This document shows, in pieces, positions 1 to 8,104 of a stretch of 23,603 bases of DNA. This stretch comes from JAJUFS01 sp036381175. GTDB lineage: Bacteria > Pseudomonadota > Gammaproteobacteria > Natronospirales > JAJUFS01. How positions within the stretch are numbered: position 1 is the first letter of the stretch; each line of letters opens with the position of its first letter. A model generated the notes under the pieces. It was not told the origin of the DNA, ran no database searches, and saw only the letters and a program-made list of their open reading frames with translations. The position numbers were made by a program, and so were the translations under genes. Where the stretch lies: positions 1-23,603 of the forward strand of contig DASVDI010000012.1 of NCBI GenBank assembly GCA_036381175.1, read 5' to 3'.

Positions 1-731
1 CTCGCCATCAGCAGGCGGCCATCCGGCAGGAACACAAAATCCTCGCTGCCTTCGAGCACGGGTGCGAGCGCGGTAATGCGCTTCTCCGCAAGATCCATCC
101 GCTTGATCCAGCGTTTGCCATCCTGGCCGGCTTCGATGAACGCCACGCTGTCATTGCTGCCGGGTGGCGTTTGCAGGCACCGGCCGATGTCTTTCGCAAG
201 CACGACGACTTTTCCGGTTTCTCGATTCGCAATGTGCAGTTCAGACGGGCTGCGCACCATGAACAACGCCACGCGGTCATCGTCGATCCAGCTGTGATAG
301 CCGACGCCTTCCAGCAGTGGAAACAGCAATTCGTATTCTTCCGCGCCTGGCGAAAGCGTCCAGAGTTGCTGCACGTTGTTCAGCGAAACCCGCACGACTG
401 ACATATCGCCGCCCGGTACGGGCAGTGGCGAATATTCGCTTTCGGGCGTAGGCAGCATCGGCATCACGCTGTCGTCGGCGAGATCGTAACGCCAGATGTC
501 CGTCTGTCCGCTCGCATCCATCGCTGTAAACAAAAAGGAATGCGTGGTCAGGAAAGCGGGTTGATTGTCGTAGCCGGTGCGTCGCGTGAGATTGCGGGGA
601 TTGGTGGCGCTGACCGCCTCATCTGAAACAACCAGATCGACCAGCCAGATGTCCGTGCCGGGCGCCGTCGCCCCGGATGTCTTGAACGGCATGACACTGA
701 AAACCAGCAGCAGAAAGAAACGCTTCATCAT
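1..731 (-). CDS. Secreted TolB/PD40-like beta-propeller protein, 3' part missing
   Basis: About 243 residues are visible and the frame stays open through the left edge, so the C-terminus lies outside. The N-terminus (MMKRFFLLLVFSVMPF) is a signal peptide, pointing to export. The mature part has repeated beta-strand units such as TDIWLVDL and TDIWRYDL, each followed by a stretch like NQPAFLT or EYSPLPV. This matches TolB/PD40 WD40-like propellers, including the propeller domain of S9 peptidases; no catalytic domain is visible. The ATG at 731 overlaps the dehydratase stop as ATGA, suggesting translational coupling; a second ATG at 728 is equally usable. Exact function unknown. It could be the N-terminal half of an exported peptidase or a stand-alone propeller. 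Confidence 0.7.
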   Translation of the reverse strand, partial: MMKRFFLLLVFSVMPFKTSGATAPGTDIWLVDLVVSDEAVSATNPRNLTRRTGYDNQPAFLTTHSFLFTAMDASGQTDIWRYDLADDSVMPMLPTPESEYSPLPVPGGDMSVVRVSLNNVQQLWTLSPGAEEYELLFPLLEGVGYHSWIDDDRVALFMVRSPSELHIANRETGKVVVLAKDIGRCLQTPPGSNDSVAFIEAGQDGKRWIKRMDLAEKRITALAPVLEGSEDFVFLPDGRLLMA

Positions 732-1696
732 GCGGACTCCTTGTTGATGGACCAGGGCAGGCGATCAAGATCGGCGTTCCCGCCGGTCAGGATGATCGCG
801 GCCCGGCGTTCGTTCACGTTGGTGGCATTATTGAGCACGGCGGCAAGCCCGACCGCGGCAGACGGTTCGATCACGATTTTCAGCCGCTCGAAAGCGAGAC
901 GCATGGCGGCGACGATTTCATCGTCCGTCACGGTAACGATGTCATCAACCTTCTCACGAATGATGTCGAGATTCGGTTTTCCGATCGTCGCGCGCAAGCC
1001 ATCGGCAATCGTTTGCGGCTGGGAGACGGCGCGCACGTCACCCGCGTGAAATGACGCCAGCGCATCCGCCGCACCAGCCGGTTCAACGCCAATAACGGTT
1101 GTCCTTGGTGAAACCGCTTTCGCTACCGTCGCGCAGCCGCTCAGCAAACCACCGCCACCCAGCGGCACGATCAGCACATCCGGCGTGATGTCTTCAAACA
1201 CTTCCAGCGCGACAGTTCCCTGCCCCGCCATAACCAGGTAATCCGCGTAAGGATGCACGACGTGCGCACCACTCTTCTTGATGGCTTCTGCAAGTGCGTA
1301 TTCGCGTCCCTGCATGGTGGGCGGACAATCGATTATTGTCGAGCCGTAACGCGCGATAGCGGCACGCTTGACCGGATTCGCGCCTTCGGGCACGACAACT
1401 TCACAGGGAATGCCCCGCAAGGCGGCGGCGCGCGCGAGCGCGGCGCCGTGATTGCCGGATGAATGTGTCGCAACGCCGTTCCCCGCGGATTCCGCATCCA
1501 ATGCAAACACCGCGTTCGCAGCACCACGCGCCTTGAACGCACCCGCGTGCTGGAAGTTCTCGCATTTGAAAAACAGTTTGCCACCGGCGAGCGCATCAAG
1601 ACTGCCCGATGTCATCAATGGTGTGCGATAAACATACGGCGCGATCCGCGTCACCGCGTCGCGCACATCATCAATGGATAAGGGCATCGTGCTCAT
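728..1696 (-). CDS. PLP-dependent threonine/serine dehydratase (serine racemase-like)
   Basis: A 322-residue fold-type II PLP enzyme of the threonine dehydratase/serine racemase family. The Schiff-base lysine is K55 in FKARGA, the substrate/PLP loop SSGNHG spans residues 79-84, and the PLP-phosphate-binding glycine loop GGGGLLSG follows near the middle. No C-terminal ACT regulatory domain is present, so it resembles the short catabolic type rather than biosynthetic IlvA. The expected reaction is deamination of L-threonine or L-serine to a 2-oxoacid and ammonia; racemase activity cannot be excluded. The ATG at 1696 overlaps the orn stop by 4 bp, and its own stop overlaps the next start, so the three genes probably form one transcript. 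The internal Met4 at 1687 is an alternative start. Confidence 0.87.
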   Translation of the reverse strand: MSTMPLSIDDVRDAVTRIAPYVYRTPLMTSGSLDALAGGKLFFKCENFQHAGAFKARGAANAVFALDAESAGNGVATHSSGNHGAALARAAALRGIPCEVVVPEGANPVKRAAIARYGSTIIDCPPTMQGREYALAEAIKKSGAHVVHPYADYLVMAGQGTVALEVFEDITPDVLIVPLGGGGLLSGCATVAKAVSPRTTVIGVEPAGAADALASFHAGDVRAVSQPQTIADGLRATIGKPNLDIIREKVDDIVTVTDDEIVAAMRLAFERLKIVIEPSAAVGLAAVLNNATNVNERRAAIILTGGNADLDRLPWSINKESA

Positions 1697-2256
1697 GCAG
1701 TCGGCAACAGGCCGGGACGGAACAAATGCTCGCGGTAGTAACCCAGCTCTTCGATGGAGTCGCGAATGTCGTCAAGCGCGAGATGCGTCGATTCCTTGGT
1801 GTAACCTTTCGCCACTTCCGGTGCCCAGCGCTTCGCGAGTTCCTTCAAGGTGCTGACGTCGAGATTGCGGTAATGAAAATATTTTTCCAGCGCCGGCATG
1901 CAACGCGCAAGAAAGCGGCGATCCTGGCAGATGCTGTTGCCGCACATCGGCGACGCGTTTTCCGGCACCCAGCGTTGCAGGAATTCAATAGTTTGTTTTT
2001 CCGCAGCAGCCTCGTTGATACGGCTTTCGCGAACGCGCTCGACCAGGCCCGAGCCGCCGTGCTGGCGCGTGTTCCATTCATCCATGCCGGCGAGCACGTC
2101 GTCGGATTGGTGAATCGCGAGCACCGGACCTTCGGCGAGCAGATTGAGATGCTTGTCCGTAACAATCGTCGCGATTTCGATGATGCTGTCGTTCTGCGGA
2201 TCCAGTCCGGTCATCTCAAGATCGATCCAGATCAGGTTGTCGGCGCTCGGGTTCAT
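1693..2256 (-). CDS. orn: Oligoribonuclease
   Basis: A 187-residue DEDDh 3'-5' exonuclease that degrades 2-5 nt RNA oligomers to mononucleotides, the last step of RNA decay and of linear pGpG turnover. The first catalytic pair D12 and E14 sits in WIDLEMTGLD, and the C-terminal motif THLALDDIRDS carries the distal acidic residues. Length is typical of the family. The start at 2256 was chosen over an upstream in-frame ATG because it has a good ribosome site (AAGGA about 7 nt upstream) and matches the usual N-terminus beginning just before NLIWIDLEMTG. Its stop overlaps the dehydratase start. Confidence 0.96.
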   Translation of the reverse strand: MNPSADNLIWIDLEMTGLDPQNDSIIEIATIVTDKHLNLLAEGPVLAIHQSDDVLAGMDEWNTRQHGGSGLVERVRESRINEAAAEKQTIEFLQRWVPENASPMCGNSICQDRRFLARCMPALEKYFHYRNLDVSTLKELAKRWAPEVAKGYTKESTHLALDDIRDSIEELGYYREHLFRPGLLPTA

Positions 2257-2318
2257 CGGTATTCCTTTGCAAACGTTTGGGCAATGCTGTTTTCGGATGA
2301 CGGTGCGGCTTGTCGGGC

Positions 2319-2327
2319 ATTCTAGCA
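2319..2327 (-). promoter_or_regulatory. Candidate extended -10 promoter for orn
   Basis: Read on the minus strand the bases are TGCTAGAAT, an extended -10 (TGn plus TAGAAT, five of six matches to TATAAT). No convincing -35 lies at the right distance. Transcription would start about 55 nt before the orn ATG. A weaker plus-strand pair, TTGTCG at 2310 and TAGGCT at 2333 with 17-bp spacing, overlaps it and could serve the M48 gene. Confidence 0.42.
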
Positions 2328-2377
2328 AAGGCTAGGCTAGTGCCTCGCCGCCATTCCTTGAAATTCCCGGAGCCTGC

Positions 2378-3622
2378 ATGCACGCATTCACGTATATCTT
2401 CCTCGCATTTCTCGCGCTGGGCCTTGTGCTGCGCGGCTGGCTCAACTTCCGCCAGGTTCGCCATGTGCGGGAGCATCGCGAATCCGTGCCTGACGCGTTC
2501 GCGAACGCGGTGTCGCTGGACAATCACCAAAAGGCGGCGGACTACACGACTGCGAAGGCGCGGCTCGGCCGCTGGGACATGATCCTGGGCGCGGCGGTGC
2601 TGCTCGCGTTCACCCTCGGCGGCGGCATCGATGCGCTGGATGCGCTCTGGCAGCAAACCGGCTGGCACCCCTACCTGCTCGGCGCCGCTGTCGTCATCAG
2701 CGTAATGCTCATCAGCGCCGTGATCGACCTGCCGCTGTCGATCTACTCGACTTTCGTGCTCGAAGAACGCTTCGGCTTCAACCGCAGCACGCCGGGCCTG
2801 TTCGTGGCCGATCTTCTCAAGGGGCTCGTGATCTCGCTCGTCATCGGCGTGCCGCTGCTGTTGCTCACACTCTGGTTCATGGACGCTGCGGGTTCCTTGT
2901 GGTGGCTTTGGGTCTGGGCGCTGTGGATGGGTTTCAGCCTGTTGATGGCCTGGGCGTACCCGACATTCATCGCGCCGCTGTTCAACAAGTTTTCGCCGCT
3001 GGAAGATGCAACGCTTCGCGAACGCATCGAGAACCTGCTGGACCGCTGCGGCTTCCGCAGCTCCGGCATCTTCGTGATGGACGGCTCGAAACGCTCCGCC
3101 CATGGCAACGCGTATTTCACCGGTGTCGGCCAATCCAAGCGCATCGTGTTCTTCGATACCTTGATGGAAGACCTGGAACCGGAAGAAATCGAAGCCGTGC
3201 TCGCGCACGAACTCGGACACTTCAAGCGCCGCCATGTCATGAAGCGCTTGATCGTGAGTGCTGCAATGTCGCTTGCCGCACTCGCGCTGCTCGGCTGGCT
3301 GATCGACAAGACCTGGTTCTTTACCGCGCTCGGCATTTCAACACCTTCGGATCACGCCGCGCTGCTGATTTTTCTGCTGGTGCTGCCGGTGTTCACCTAC
3401 CCGCTTACGCCGCTCGGCTCGCTGTTCTCGCGCAAGCATGAATTCGAAGCCGACGCGTTTGCCGTCGAGAACGCCGACGCCCGCGCACTGGAACGCGCGC
3501 TGGTCTGTCTCTACCGTGAAAATGCGAGCACGCTGACGCCGGATCCCATGCATTCCGCGTTCTACGATTCACATCCGCCGGCGGCCGTGCGGATCGGTCG
3601 CTTGCGGGAGTTGGGTGCTTGA
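2378..3622 (+). CDS. M48 family membrane metalloprotease (Ste24/CAAX-protease type)
   Basis: A 414-residue integral membrane zinc protease. The N-terminal half has several hydrophobic segments (residues ~3-22, 68-90, 100-125, 147-200), matching the multi-pass domain that precedes M48 in Ste24-type enzymes. The zinc motif HELGH is at 277-281, followed by another hydrophobic stretch and the third-ligand region KHEFEAD. Bacteria lack protein prenylation, so the role is probably proteolysis of membrane or misfolded proteins at the inner membrane rather than CAAX processing; that is inference. The start at 2378 has GGAG about 8 nt upstream. Its TGA overlaps the TTG start of rsgA (TTGA). The gene separates orn and rsgA, which are direct neighbours in E. 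coli. Confidence 0.9.
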   Translation: MHAFTYIFLAFLALGLVLRGWLNFRQVRHVREHRESVPDAFANAVSLDNHQKAADYTTAKARLGRWDMILGAAVLLAFTLGGGIDALDALWQQTGWHPYLLGAAVVISVMLISAVIDLPLSIYSTFVLEERFGFNRSTPGLFVADLLKGLVISLVIGVPLLLLTLWFMDAAGSLWWLWVWALWMGFSLLMAWAYPTFIAPLFNKFSPLEDATLRERIENLLDRCGFRSSGIFVMDGSKRSAHGNAYFTGVGQSKRIVFFDTLMEDLEPEEIEAVLAHELGHFKRRHVMKRLIVSAAMSLAALALLGWLIDKTWFFTALGISTPSDHAALLIFLLVLPVFTYPLTPLGSLFSRKHEFEADAFAVENADARALERALVCLYRENASTLTPDPMHSAFYDSHPPAAVRIGRLRELGA

Positions 3623-4521
3623 ACGAACCGGAGTCTGGACGCGTCATCGTCAACTTCCGCCGCCATTCCGTAGTTGAACGCGATGACGGCGAGCGCATCG
3701 ACTGCATCGTCAAGGGACGCAAGCTCAAGCCGGTTGCCGGTGATCGTGTGCGCTGGGAAGCGACGGAAGAAGGCGGCGCGATTGTCGAAATACTGCCGCG
3801 CCACGGCGTGATCGAGCGTTACGACGCCGTGCGCGACCGGCAGGTGCTCGCCGCAAACGTGGATCAAGCGGTTGTCGTCAATGCCATCGAACCTGCTACG
3901 GACTGGTTCACGCTGGATAAATATCTTGCCGCCGCCGAAGCGAACGGCGTTGAAGCCGTGATCGTGCTGAACAAGATCGATCTTGCGGATGCGGATCAAC
4001 TGGCGGAACTCGATCTTCGATTCACCATCTATCGATGGCTCGGTTATCCCGTGCAATTCCTGAGCACGGAAACCGGTGCAGGAATGGATGAATTCCGTGA
4101 ATGCCTCGGCGGCAAGACAAACATTCTTATTGGCGCATCCGGTGTCGGCAAATCCGCGATCGCGCAGCAATTGTTGCCGGCGGAAACCTTGAAGGTCGGC
4201 GCGATTTCATCGGCGAGCGGCGAAGGCCGCCACACCACGACCGCGACTGTCCTTTATCACCTGGCGGACGGCGGCGATCTCATCGATTCGCCCGGCGTGC
4301 GCGAATACCGACTCCGGCCGATGCCAGCACGCGACATCGCACCGCTGTTCCGGGAAATTCGCGCGTTACAGGGACAATGCCGTTTCCAGGATTGCATGCA
4401 CAGCAAGGAACCGGGTTGTGCTGTGAAGGCGGCGGTGGAAGACAAACGGATCAACGAGCGGCGTTACGCGAGTTATCTCGCGCTGGTGGGGATCATGGAA
4501 GAGCAGTATCGAAGTTATTGA
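3619..4521 (+). CDS. rsgA: Ribosome small-subunit-dependent GTPase A
   Basis: A 300-residue circularly permuted GTPase that aids late 30S maturation. In order: an OB-fold N-terminus (about residues 8-60), the G4 motif NKID at 118-121, then G1 GASGVGKS at 172-179 and G3 DSPG at 223-226. G4 before G1 is diagnostic of the permuted order. The C-terminal zinc knuckle uses C254, C259, H261 and C267. The start is TTG at 3619, supported by GGGAG eight bases upstream and by the stop/start overlap with the M48 gene. It ends just before an inverted-repeat element shared with the convergent HIT gene. Confidence 0.96.
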   Translation: MNEPESGRVIVNFRRHSVVERDDGERIDCIVKGRKLKPVAGDRVRWEATEEGGAIVEILPRHGVIERYDAVRDRQVLAANVDQAVVVNAIEPATDWFTLDKYLAAAEANGVEAVIVLNKIDLADADQLAELDLRFTIYRWLGYPVQFLSTETGAGMDEFRECLGGKTNILIGASGVGKSAIAQQLLPAETLKVGAISSASGEGRHTTTATVLYHLADGGDLIDSPGVREYRLRPMPARDIAPLFREIRALQGQCRFQDCMHSKEPGCAVKAAVEDKRINERRYASYLALVGIMEEQYRSY

Positions 4522-4672
4522 AGGAAGGGCAATGGACAGGATTAACAGGATTTTTCAGAATTAACAGGATGCAAAAAAATTTGAAAAGCAGCGGTCTCGC
4601 GCATTAACTGGATAACCCGAACATCTTGTCAATCCGTCTTCAATCCCGTTGATCCTGTCCATTGCCCTTTCT
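4521..4672. repeat. Inverted-repeat element with internal ATTAACAGGAT direct repeats between convergent genes
   Basis: The left arm at 4526-4546 and right arm at 4648-4668 are reverse complements with one mismatch; the arms contain GGGCAATGGACAGGAT. Inside the left half, ATTAACAGGAT occurs at 4541-4551 and again at 4560-4570. The element begins at the rsgA stop and ends at the stop of the HIT gene, so it occupies the whole convergent gap. It could fold in RNA from either strand and act as a bidirectional end signal, but no long U-run follows either arm. It looks like a dispersed short repeat rather than a gene-specific terminator. Confidence 0.75.
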
Positions 4673-5017
4673 TCAGCCCGGCGGCCAGTTCATGCGTCGC
4701 CCGCCAAGCACATGCAAGTGAATGTGAAATACGGATTGCCCCGCGCCTTCCTGGCAGTTCATTACGGTGCGATAACCTGACTCCGCGATGCCTTCCTTTG
4801 CGGCGATTTCCTTTGCGGCGAGATACAACTTCCCGACCAGCGCTTCGTGCTTTTCATCGAGATCGTTGATCGTGCTGATGTGTTCCTTTGGAACAACCAG
4901 CACATGCGTCGGCGCTTGCGGATTGATGTCTCGGAAAGCGAGAACCGAATCGGTTTCAAGAACGGCCTCGGGCTTGATCTCGCCCCGGATCATCTTGCAG
5001 AACAGGCAGTCGTTCAT
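4673..5017 (-). CDS. HIT family nucleotide-binding protein (HinT-like)
   Basis: A 114-residue histidine-triad protein. The triad HIHLH is at 98-102, preceded by the Q-rich nucleotide loop and followed by the LGGR tail typical of HinT. The N-terminal CLFC (residues 4-7) is the partial zinc site seen in many bacterial members. The expected activity is hydrolysis of purine nucleoside phosphoramidates such as AMP-lysine. It is the last gene of the minus-strand group after dnaX-ybaB-recR, with a 21-bp gap after recR, and converges on rsgA across the repeat element. Confidence 0.93.
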   Translation of the reverse strand: MNDCLFCKMIRGEIKPEAVLETDSVLAFRDINPQAPTHVLVVPKEHISTINDLDEKHEALVGKLYLAAKEIAAKEGIAESGYRTVMNCQEGAGQSVFHIHLHVLGGRRMNWPPG

Positions 5018-5038
5018 GCCGCACCTCCGTCAAAAATT

Positions 5039-5638
5039 CTAGCGGAAATCGAGCCGGCCGCTGAATGCGTGCGACAGCGTGCCGCCATCGACGTACTCGA
5101 GCTCACCACCGAGCGGCACGCCATGCGCAATGCGCGTGACGCGCAAGCCGCGGTCGCGCGCAAGCTCGCCGATGTAATGCGCGGTCGCCTCGCCTTCCAC
5201 GGTCGGATTGGTCGCGAGAATGACTTCCTTCACCTCGCCTGCGCCGAAACGTTCTTCCAGCAGATCAAGGCCAAGCTCTTCCGGGCCGATACCATCCAGC
5301 GGCGAAAGCCGCCCCATCAACACGAAATAGTAGCCGCGATAACCGGTGTATTGCTCGATGGCCATGACATCGGCAGGACTCTCGACAACGCAGACCACGC
5401 TCGCGTCACGATTGCTCGACGCGCAGATGCCGCAGAGCGCGTCATCGCTAAGCATGCGGCAGCGCTCGCAATGGCGAACGTTCTCGCAGGCATCGTTCAA
5501 GGCCTGTGCCAGCTCGCGCGCACCCTCGCGGTCGCGTTCCAGCAAATGAAACGCGATGCGCTGCGCGGATTTCGGGCCGACGCCAGGCATGCAGCGCAAG
5601 GCCTGGATCAATCGCTCGACGCGACGTGAATAGCTCAT
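5039..5638 (-). CDS. recR: Recombination mediator RecR
   Basis: A 199-residue RecF-pathway protein that, with RecO and RecF, loads RecA on gapped DNA. The N-terminus has a helix-hairpin-helix (RCMPGVGPKSAQR, about residues 15-27), then a four-cysteine zinc finger (C57, C60, C69, C72), then a Toprim domain beginning VVCVVESPADVMAIE, and a C-terminal Walker-B-like segment near VPLGGELEYVD. Length is standard. It follows ybaB by 16 bp, the classic dnaX-ybaB-recR order. Confidence 0.97.
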   Translation of the reverse strand: MSYSRRVERLIQALRCMPGVGPKSAQRIAFHLLERDREGARELAQALNDACENVRHCERCRMLSDDALCGICASSNRDASVVCVVESPADVMAIEQYTGYRGYYFVLMGRLSPLDGIGPEELGLDLLEERFGAGEVKEVILATNPTVEGEATAHYIGELARDRGLRVTRIAHGVPLGGELEYVDGGTLSHAFSGRLDFR

Positions 5639-5654
5639 TGGAAATTCTTCAGGT

Positions 5655-5978
5655 TCAGAACGGCAGTTTCATGCCGGGCGGCAGACCCATGCCGCCGGTC
5701 AGTCCCGCAAACTTGTCCTTCGTGGTTTCCTCGACACGGCGCACGGCATCGTTGATCGCAGCGGCCACAAGATCTTCAACCATTTCCGCATCATCGGACA
5801 GCACGGAAGGATCGATGCGCACCTGCTTCACTTCATGACGGCCTGTCATCATGACCTTCACCATGCCGCCACCCGCGCTGCCTTCGACTTCCAGCTGCGC
5901 GATTTCTTCCTGCGCGCGCTGCATGCCTTCCTGCAGTTTCTGCGCCTGTTTCATCATGTTGCCAAAACCGCCTTTCAT
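5655..5978 (-). CDS. ybaB: YbaB/EbfC family nucleoid-associated protein
   Basis: A 107-residue small DNA-binding protein. The N-terminus (MKGGFGNMMKQAQKLQEGMQ) begins the long helix of the family, followed by the beta-sheet region with VEGSAGGGMVKV and a helical region ending in PGMKLPF. It forms dimers and binds DNA; its precise role is not settled. The ribosome site AAGGAG overlaps the dnaX stop codon, and the start is 9 bp beyond that stop, so expression is probably coupled to dnaX. Confidence 0.95.
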   Translation of the reverse strand: MKGGFGNMMKQAQKLQEGMQRAQEEIAQLEVEGSAGGGMVKVMMTGRHEVKQVRIDPSVLSDDAEMVEDLVAAAINDAVRRVEETTKDKFAGLTGGMGLPPGMKLPF

Positions 5979-5987
5979 GTTCGCTCC

Positions 5988-7601
5988 TTACTTCCGGTCC
6001 AGCGGCTGCACGCTCTCGGGATCGAGCGATGCGCCGAACATTTCCTGCATGGCTTTTACGTTGGGATCACGTTCAATGGAATCCGCTGCCGCCTGCTGTC
6101 TTGCGGACTGACGCCGCGCTTCACGCTGCGCGGGTGTTTCCGCCGCGAGTTCGCCGACGTGAACTTTCAGCTTGAGTTTTTCGCGATAGAACTTTGCGAG
6201 TGCCGTCTCGATACGTTCGACGAGCTTCTCGCTCAATATCTGCGCGTGCTGCGGCGCGAGTGTCACGTGCAGGACATCGCCTTCGCGTTTTTCGTAGGCG
6301 CAATTCAAAGCGAGTTGCTGTGTCACACCCTTGAGTCCGAGCGCTTCGACGAGTCCGTGCCAGTCGGGATCGCGCCACGGGCCGGGAGAAGATTCAGACG
6401 ACGCCGCTTCCGGTTGTATCTTTGCAGGCGCAGCTTTCTTTGGTTCGGGCGTTTTCGTGGAAACCGGTTTCGCCGCGTTTGCCGTCGATGGCGGCGTGCT
6501 GCCGCCAGCGCTTGCCGCATCGGCTGGACGGAACGCCAGCATGCGCAACAACAGCATTTCGAACGCATTGCGCGCATCCGCGGCGACAGCAAGTTCACGC
6601 TGGCCGAGTTGCGACACCTGGTAATGCAACTGCACGTCTTCCGGTTCGAGCGCGCCGGCGAGTGCCGCGATGACGTCGCGATCTTCCCACTCGTCCGTGC
6701 CATCCGGAACAAGCTGGAAACGCGCGATCCGTTGCAGCATGCCCGCAACTTCCTCGTTGACCATTCGATAGTCCGGCGCCTGCGCGTCGAGCACATCGAG
6801 CGTTTTCAGCAGCGCTGCGCCATCACCGGCGGCAATGCCTTGCAACAGTTCGGCGACATGATGCCGTTCGATGGTGCCGAGCATGGCGCGAACATCCACT
6901 TCGCGCAGTTCGCCGCCACCGAAGGCAATCGCCTGGTCAAGCAGGCTCAAACCATCGCGCATGCTGCCGTCGGCCGCGCGTGCGAGCAGCGGCAACGCGG
7001 CCGGCTCCACGATGACCTTTTCCGTTTCAATAACGTGCTTGAGATGCCCTTCGATAAGACTCGCCGGCATGCGTTTCAGGCTGAATTGCAGGCAGCGCGA
7101 CAGGATCGTGACCGGCAGGCGTTGCGGATCGGTGGTCGCGAACAAAAATTTCACGTGCGGCGGCGGTTCTTCCAGCGTCTTCAGGAGCGCATTGAAAGAG
7201 TGGTTCGAAAGCATGTGAACTTCGTCGACGAGATAAACCTTGTAGCGGCCGCGCGTCGGCGCGTACTGCACGTTGTCGAGCAGTTCACGCGTGTCATCGA
7301 CCTTGGTGCGCGAAGCGGCATCGACTTCGATCAGATCGACAAACCGGCCCTCGTCGATTTCACGGCAGGCGGAACATTCGCCACAGGGCTTCGAACTCAC
7401 GCCCTGCTCGCAATTCAACGATTTCGCGAGAATGCGCGCAATGGTCGTCTTGCCGACGCCGCGCGTTCCCGTGAACAGGAAAGCGTGATGCAGCCGGTCA
7501 TTATCAAGCGCGTTCACCAGCGCGCGCAGAACGTGCGCCTGGCCGACCATTTCACCAAAGTGACGCGGCCGATATTTTCTCGCGAGAGCCTGGTAAGTCA
7601 T
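5988..7601 (-). CDS. dnaX: DNA polymerase III subunit tau (gamma/tau)
   Basis: A 537-residue clamp-loader ATPase. The Walker A motif GTRGVGKT is at 45-52, zinc ligands are C64, C73, C76 and C79, the Walker B/DExx motif VYLVDEVHML is near 122-131, and the sensor-1 region LFATTDPQRLP follows. A flexible Pro/Ala/Lys linker (about residues 370-410) leads to the tau C-terminal domain that contacts polymerase alpha. I found no A-AAA-AAG slippage heptamer like that of E. coli dnaX, so a truncated gamma product is not evident. The region upstream is occupied by a palindromic repeat and the SRP RNA gene on the same strand. Confidence 0.96.
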   Translation of the reverse strand: MTYQALARKYRPRHFGEMVGQAHVLRALVNALDNDRLHHAFLFTGTRGVGKTTIARILAKSLNCEQGVSSKPCGECSACREIDEGRFVDLIEVDAASRTKVDDTRELLDNVQYAPTRGRYKVYLVDEVHMLSNHSFNALLKTLEEPPPHVKFLFATTDPQRLPVTILSRCLQFSLKRMPASLIEGHLKHVIETEKVIVEPAALPLLARAADGSMRDGLSLLDQAIAFGGGELREVDVRAMLGTIERHHVAELLQGIAAGDGAALLKTLDVLDAQAPDYRMVNEEVAGMLQRIARFQLVPDGTDEWEDRDVIAALAGALEPEDVQLHYQVSQLGQRELAVAADARNAFEMLLLRMLAFRPADAASAGGSTPPSTANAAKPVSTKTPEPKKAAPAKIQPEAASSESSPGPWRDPDWHGLVEALGLKGVTQQLALNCAYEKREGDVLHVTLAPQHAQILSEKLVERIETALAKFYREKLKLKVHVGELAAETPAQREARRQSARQQAAADSIERDPNVKAMQEMFGASLDPESVQPLDRK

Positions 7602-7676
7602 GGCAAATCTTGGGAAGCGCCGGAAGCCCGAACTTTATCACACGCGTCAACGGCAAACAGATCGTCGAAAAGCGTC

Positions 7677-7780
7677 GCGAGCGCAGGCAAGACAAGGCAA
7701 AAATTGGCGAGGAACTTGAGTGTATAAGCCATACATGATGGTTCCGAGCCAATTTTTAACGCCGTATTGCCAAGCGCAGC
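7677..7780. repeat. About 100-bp imperfect palindromic repeat
   Basis: Two arms of roughly 48 bp mirror one another around TGTATAAGCCATACA (7721-7735). The best-matched part is AAAAATTGGC on the left (7699-7708) against GCCAATTTTT on the right (7748-7757), flanked by GGAAC and GTTCC. Outer segments (GCGCAGGCAA and TTGCCAAGCGC) also pair imperfectly. It contains no convincing reading frame. It lies between the SRP RNA gene and dnaX, both on the minus strand, and would form a long hairpin in a read-through transcript. It has the look of a dispersed palindromic or MITE-like unit. Confidence 0.65.
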
Positions 7781-7808
7781 AGCTTTGCGGCGATCTGCAA
7801 AATGTGGA

Positions 7809-7920
<112 letters not shown>

Positions 7921-7934
7921 ATGACGCGACTGCA

Positions 7935-7959
7935 AAGAAAACGCCCGGAGTGCCGGGCG
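7935..7959 (-). terminator. Terminator-like hairpin upstream of the SRP RNA gene
   Basis: On the minus strand, CGCCCGG CACT CCGGGCG (7959 to 7942) is a 7-bp GC-rich stem with a 4-nt loop, followed by TTTTCTTT. This has the form of an intrinsic terminator for minus-strand transcription. It sits only about 15 bp before the 5' end of the SRP RNA and just after a TATAAT box, so its role is unclear: it could stop read-through from the tRNA-Ser side or be part of the ffs leader. Confidence 0.55.
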
Positions 7960-7968
7960 AGTGATTGC

Positions 7969-7974
7969 ATTATA
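7969..7974 (-). promoter_or_regulatory. Perfect TATAAT -10 box upstream of ffs
   Basis: The minus strand reads TATAAT at 7974 to 7969. No good TTGACA lies 16-18 bp upstream. Initiation near 7962 would give an ffs precursor with a ~40-nt leader starting almost directly with the GC-rich hairpin at 7942-7959. Confidence 0.4.
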
Positions 7975-8104
7975 CCGGATTCGGTCATTGGAATTGGGAT
8001 GAACTGGGAGCCAACTTGCCGGTCGGGATAGGCCGCTCCGCTGCGCTACGCGGCCAGCTCGGGCACTCACACGCCTCGAATACGACAATCCTTCATCCAT
8101 GTGC

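Noticed and set aside
5988..7601. Programmed frameshift in dnaX producing gamma
   Set aside because: I found A-runs no longer than five in the coding strand and no A-AAA-AAG heptamer with a downstream hairpin.
5835..7727. Long plus-strand open frame opposite dnaX
   Set aside because: It is the antisense of dnaX in a GC-rich gene, Arg/His/Phe-rich with no domain; dnaX itself is unmistakable.
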